This document shows, piece by piece, positions 24,012-25,921 of a stretch of DNA of 25,921 nt. Source of the stretch: a virus; IMG/VR virus record IMGVR_UViG_3300025289_000112, positions 1 through 25,921 of that record. One strand, 5' to 3'. The translations under genes were made by a program, and so were the position numbers. Numbering within the stretch: position 1 is the stretch's first letter; the number at the start of each line of letters is the position of its first letter. The notes under the pieces were generated by a model. It saw only the letters and a program-made list of their open reading frames with translations. It was not told the DNA's origin and searched no databases.

Positions 24012-24563
24012 ATGACCGTCTACCGAAAGCCCATCTCCTCCTTCCCGGACTCTCTCATCCCTGCCTTTCACTCCCTCGTTGACTCCTCCGCCGGACCCTC
24101 CGCCTGCTGGCCCTGGCGCGGGCCACTCAACTCCCTCGGCTACCCCCGTTTCGACCGCGGCTCCCGCTTCCGTGGCTACGCCCACCGGGTCGCCTACTTC
24201 CTCACCCACCGCCTCCCCATGCCTCCTGAACTCGAACTCGATCACACCTGCCGAAACCGCGCCTGCTGTAACCCAAACCACCTCCAACCTGTCTCCCACT
24301 CTCAAAACATCCGCCGCGGCCTCGCCGCTCGAACTCCTCGGCAACCTCCCTCCCACTGCAAACGCGGGCACCCCTTCTCTCCTGACAACATCATCCACCC
24401 TCGACCTTCCGCTCGCGCCTGCCGCTCCTGCTGGAAAGCCGCCTCCAAAGCCTGGAGATCCAAGAAACTCGCCGCTGACCCCTCCTACGAAGCTCGGATG
24501 CGACGCGCCCTCCGTAAAAAACACCGTAACTCCCTCCAGGGAGCTCATTGCGCTCCAACTTGA
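24012..24563 (+). CDS. HNH endonuclease (183 aa), plus strand
   Basis: This is a typical phage HNH homing-type nuclease. The substrate-side motif CWPWRGPLNSLGYPRF spans residues 32-47, followed by YAHRVAYFLTHRLP. The beta-beta-alpha-metal core LELDHTCRNRACCNPNHL (74-91) has H78, N87 and H90 as the HNH residues; C80 and C85/C86 could bind zinc. A second zinc knuckle follows, with C116, H120, C137 and C140 (CKRGH...CRSC). The C-terminus is basic. It would nick or cut double-stranded DNA using a divalent metal. It is the only clear gene on the plus strand in this half of the map and faces away from the terminase operon. HNH genes often lie near terminases, either as packaging helpers or as mobile homing genes. 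Codons are strongly C-rich in the third position. No ribosome site precedes ATG 24012; the in-frame ATG at 23997 has none either. Confidence 0.85.
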   Translation: MTVYRKPISSFPDSLIPAFHSLVDSSAGPSACWPWRGPLNSLGYPRFDRGSRFRGYAHRVAYFLTHRLPMPPELELDHTCRNRACCNPNHLQPVSHSQNIRRGLAARTPRQPPSHCKRGHPFSPDNIIHPRPSARACRSCWKAASKAWRSKKLAADPSYEARMRRALRKKHRNSLQGAHCAPT

Positions 24564-24583
24564 GAGAGGGACTGGGTACCTTA

Positions 24584-24625
24584 TGGGCGCGGGGCGAGGG
24601 GGCGGCCCCCGTGAAGGGGGGGGGG
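24584..24625 (+). repeat. G-rich tract with a 10-G homopolymer, possible G-quadruplex
   Basis: The plus strand runs GGGCGCGGGGCGAGGGGGCGG, then CCCCC, then a run of ten G at 24616-24625. At least four G-runs of three or more occur within about 42 bases, enough to form an intramolecular G-quadruplex. GGGGG and CCCCC flanking CGG can also form a short hairpin. The tract lies just after the HNH stop codon, where strand composition switches from C-rich to G-rich. A homopolymer of this length may be a sequencing or assembly length error. Confidence 0.5.
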
Positions 24626-24980
24626 CCTCGCCTCCGGTCGAGCGCCCGGTCGCACGCCACCGCCCGGGTCGAAACCGCACCTAACCCGGTGCCGCGTCAC
24701 GAGATGCACTCAATCCGCATAATGGTCCTTATCGGCCCTTCGTCTGTGATTCTCGGACACTGGGGGATCCCTCCCCTCACCCTGCGCGCGAGGGCGTTGA
24801 TTTATGATGCTCCTCTGTGACTCACCGCGGCGTTTTGCCGCACCATGTCGTTCAGAGCACGGGTCATGGATGGACTGCAGCCCGGAGCCACGGGCCTGGT
24901 AACACTGCAGCCCGACCTCCACCCCCAGCATGTTGCGCCGCTGGCGCTAGTCGACCTTGCGGCGAGCTGCGTGTCAAGAG

Positions 24981-24996
24981 AATTCCGGTGGGAATT
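24981..24996. repeat. Perfect inverted repeat AATTCC-GGTG-GGAATT
   Basis: AATTCC (24981-24986) and GGAATT (24991-24996) are perfectly complementary around a 4-base spacer. The repeat sits six bases before the first GCAAGCGT repeat. It could be an operator half-site pair or part of an origin-like structure. No poly-T follows, so it is not a terminator. Confidence 0.45.
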
Positions 24997-25002
24997 GTTA
25001 CG

Positions 25003-25032
25003 GCAAGCGTCTCGCAAGCGTAAGGCAAGCGT
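25003..25032. repeat. Three iteron-like GCAAGCGT repeats at 11-base spacing
   Basis: Exact GCAAGCGT copies begin at 25003, 25014 and 25025, each separated by three bases (CTC, AAG). The 11-base period places the copies on nearly the same face of the helix, as in operator arrays and replication iterons. CGTAA (25019-25023) and TTACG (25032-25036) form an inverted repeat around the third copy. A fourth exact copy lies at 25157-25164, closer to the rightward gene. Confidence 0.6.
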
Positions 25033-25121
25033 TACGGGAATGATGCGGTTCCGCGACAGGAGGCGGAAAGCTTACAGCTGTTGCATCGCGGAGTTGATAC
25101 GATGCTTTGCTTATGCCGTTG

Positions 25122-25130
25122 TGGTATAAG
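25122..25130 (+). promoter_or_regulatory. Candidate extended -10 promoter for the rightward genes
   Basis: TGGTATAAG fits the extended -10 form TGnTATAAT with one mismatch. No good -35 box stands 16-18 bases upstream (ATGCTT), which extended -10 promoters can tolerate. Transcription would start near 25137, leaving a leader of about 55 bases that includes the fourth GCAAGCGT copy. The repeats upstream at 25003-25032 would then be placed as activator or repressor sites. Confidence 0.35.
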
Positions 25131-25192
25131 GAGATAAGCACCGGTAGCAAGCAAGAGCAAGCGTCTGGCATGGAGGTTGCGAGGGGTCGGCC

Positions 25193-25735
25193 ATGAAACC
25201 GCCCGAAGAACTGCGAGGTCTGCGCGCGAGCGACGGTGCGGACACCGCGTACTGGGCGGCGGTAGAGCGTGCGGCCGCTGCAGAGCAGGCTGGGAAGAAG
25301 GCGGAGCGACTGGCGGCACGCACGGCATGGTTTGCGCGGTGCCGCAGGTTGTCGCGGCGGAGTCAGGATGCTTGGCGAGAGCTAGGCGGAAAGGTGCGAG
25401 TGATGCTGACGGAATGTGCAGATCGAGACGCAGCCGAGCAGCTAGGCTGCAGCGAGGTTCCCGGCTGGCTCATCGTGAGAGACGACCTTGGCCGTGCCGC
25501 CGAAATGACGTGGCAGGGTGCGCCGATCGTGGTCGAGTGGCCGGATGGGACGCGAGACACGGTGCGCCTCCCGAAGCGGCACGGGGTTGCCTTGGCGTTG
25601 GCGTTGATCCGCGGGATCCAGACGTCGGCCGCAGTGGTCGTGATCCCCACGGTGGGTCTCGTCCGCTTGGACCGTAGCTCCAACAGCGGGACGGTGGTCA
25701 GCGGGCGGTTCCACGGGATCCGGGTTGTGATCTAG
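25193..25735 (+). CDS. Hypothetical protein (180 aa), first gene of rightward unit
   Basis: The start at ATG 25193 has GAGGGG about six bases before it. The N-terminal half is a charged, Ala/Arg-rich helix (AVERAAAAEQAGKKAERLAA, then RTAWFARCRRLSRRSQDAW), probably a coiled coil. The C-terminal half is beta-rich with VPGWLIVRDDLGR, PIVVEWPDGTRDTVRLP and a final VVSGRFHGIRVVI. No catalytic motif is visible. As the first gene of the plus-strand transcript after the repeat-bearing region it may belong to early or replication functions, but that is inference from position. The overlapping frame from 25177 is rejected for its Arg/Gly-rich, unfolded composition. Confidence 0.65.
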   Translation: MKPPEELRGLRASDGADTAYWAAVERAAAAEQAGKKAERLAARTAWFARCRRLSRRSQDAWRELGGKVRVMLTECADRDAAEQLGCSEVPGWLIVRDDLGRAAEMTWQGAPIVVEWPDGTRDTVRLPKRHGVALALALIRGIQTSAAVVVIPTVGLVRLDRSSNSGTVVSGRFHGIRVVI

Positions 25736-25763
25736 CCTAGACGCCAGGCGGAAAGGTTGAACG

Positions 25764-25921
25764 ATGGACTGGTACGCATGGATCGACGGTGGTTCGGACC
25801 AGCTAACAGCTGGTCGGCACGTCGAGGCGGTGAATGAGAATGACCCCCCTCCTCGCGGGTGGCAGGAGGCGACCCGGCGCGGCTTCGGCGAGACCCTGGT
25901 GGACGCGAAAGCAGCCCTGGA
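25764..25921 (+). CDS. Partial gene at the right edge (52 codons visible)
   Basis: The frame opens at ATG 25764 with AAAGG seven bases upstream, 28 bases after the stop of the previous gene, and stays open to the window end. It begins MDWYAWIDGGSDQLTAGRHV. The visible part is acidic with several Trp and Gly residues and no recognised motif. It is likely co-transcribed with the 180-residue gene. Too little is visible for a function. Confidence 0.55.
   Translation, partial: MDWYAWIDGGSDQLTAGRHVEAVNENDPPPRGWQEATRRGFGETLVDAKAAL

Larger units (their letters stand above)
24564..25192. other. Non-coding stretch between the HNH gene and the rightward genes
   Basis: No convincing gene is seen here. 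Short frames of 70-95 codons exist on both strands, but they lack ribosome sites and have atypical, Arg/His/Pro-rich compositions. The stretch holds, in order: a G-rich tract with a 10-G run; a small GCGGC/GCCGC hairpin (24827-24841); two CTGCAGCCC copies near 24874 and 24906; a perfect 6-base inverted repeat (24981-24996); three GCAAGCGT repeats spaced 11 bases apart (25003-25032) and a fourth at 25157; and an extended -10 promoter candidate. The layout suggests a control, replication-origin or packaging region; nothing in it is diagnostic of one. Confidence 0.6.

Noticed and set aside
23922-24680. 252-codon minus-strand frame opposite the HNH gene
   Set aside because: Gly/Val/Glu-rich shadow created by the C-rich HNH coding strand; no motif and no ribosome site, while the HNH frame has a full domain.
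24079-24684. 201-codon plus-strand frame overlapping HNH
   Set aside because: Pro/Ser/Thr-only composition in another frame of the HNH gene.
24827-24841. GCGGC-GTTTT-GCCGC hairpin as a terminator for the HNH gene
   Set aside because: Only five base pairs and no T-run after the stem on either strand, and it is over 260 bases from the HNH stop.
24845-25129. 94-codon plus-strand frame in the non-coding stretch
   Set aside because: No ribosome site, runs through the repeat array, and the composition is not protein-like enough. It could be a decayed gene but cannot be supported.
24564-25192. tRNA or CRISPR content in the non-coding stretch
   Set aside because: No cloverleaf with a GTTC-type T arm was seen, and the GCAAGCGT repeats are far too short and close-spaced to be a CRISPR array.
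25177-25677. 166-codon frame overlapping the 180-residue gene
   Set aside because: TTG start, Arg/Gly/Cys-rich product; the frame from 25193 has a better start and a normal alternation of helix and strand.

Overview
This window is most of the late (virion) arm of a tailed bacteriophage, probably a short-tailed, podovirus-like member of Caudoviricetes. It carries a large terminase, portal, scaffold, major capsid protein, head-tail adaptor and a nozzle-like propeller protein in the usual order. I see no tape-measure, tail-tube or sheath gene. Composition is GC-rich, Shine-Dalgarno sites are common, and most neighbouring genes overlap by 1, 4 or 11 bases. The host cannot be named from the sequence.

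Layout. From about 23.9 kb down to base 1 everything real is on the minus strand and is best read from high to low coordinates. First comes a small orphan gene in the usual small-terminase slot, then terminase large subunit, two small beta-rich proteins around the terminase/portal junction, portal, a hypothetical, a 41-residue basic protein, scaffold, major capsid protein, tandem mRNA hairpins, a likely decoration protein, a 60-residue zinc-ribbon protein, a hypothetical, the adaptor, and a 1235-residue nozzle-like protein with lectin-like domains inserted near its N-terminus. A cluster of small tail-fibre/appendage proteins follows, then a GNAT acetyltransferase, a virion protein with a C-terminal CWVA motif, a coiled-coil protein, a Pro-rich protein and a 1616-residue giant (probably ejected or internal virion proteins), and finally a coiled-coil plus membrane-segment protein resembling XhlA-type holins and the first codons of another gene.

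The strand switches near 23.9-24.0 kb. A plus-strand HNH endonuclease diverges from the terminase operon. It is followed by about 630 bases without a convincing gene, holding a 10-G run, inverted repeats and three GCAAGCGT repeats at exact 11-base spacing. Two plus-strand genes of unknown function close the window, the last one cut by the edge.

The most striking signal is a 16-base sequence at 23879-23894, TGTTCCACGTGAAACA. It matches the consensus for bacterial chromosomal parS, the loading site of ParB/Spo0J. It lies at the head of the packaging operon beside the divergent HNH promoter region, and no parA or parB gene is visible. The phage may therefore recruit the host's ParB, for partition of an extrachromosomal form, for control of late transcription, or for interference with host chromosome segregation. 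Strand composition is also unusual here: the plus strand is strongly C-rich from about 22.2 to 24.56 kb whichever strand is coding, then abruptly becomes G-rich.
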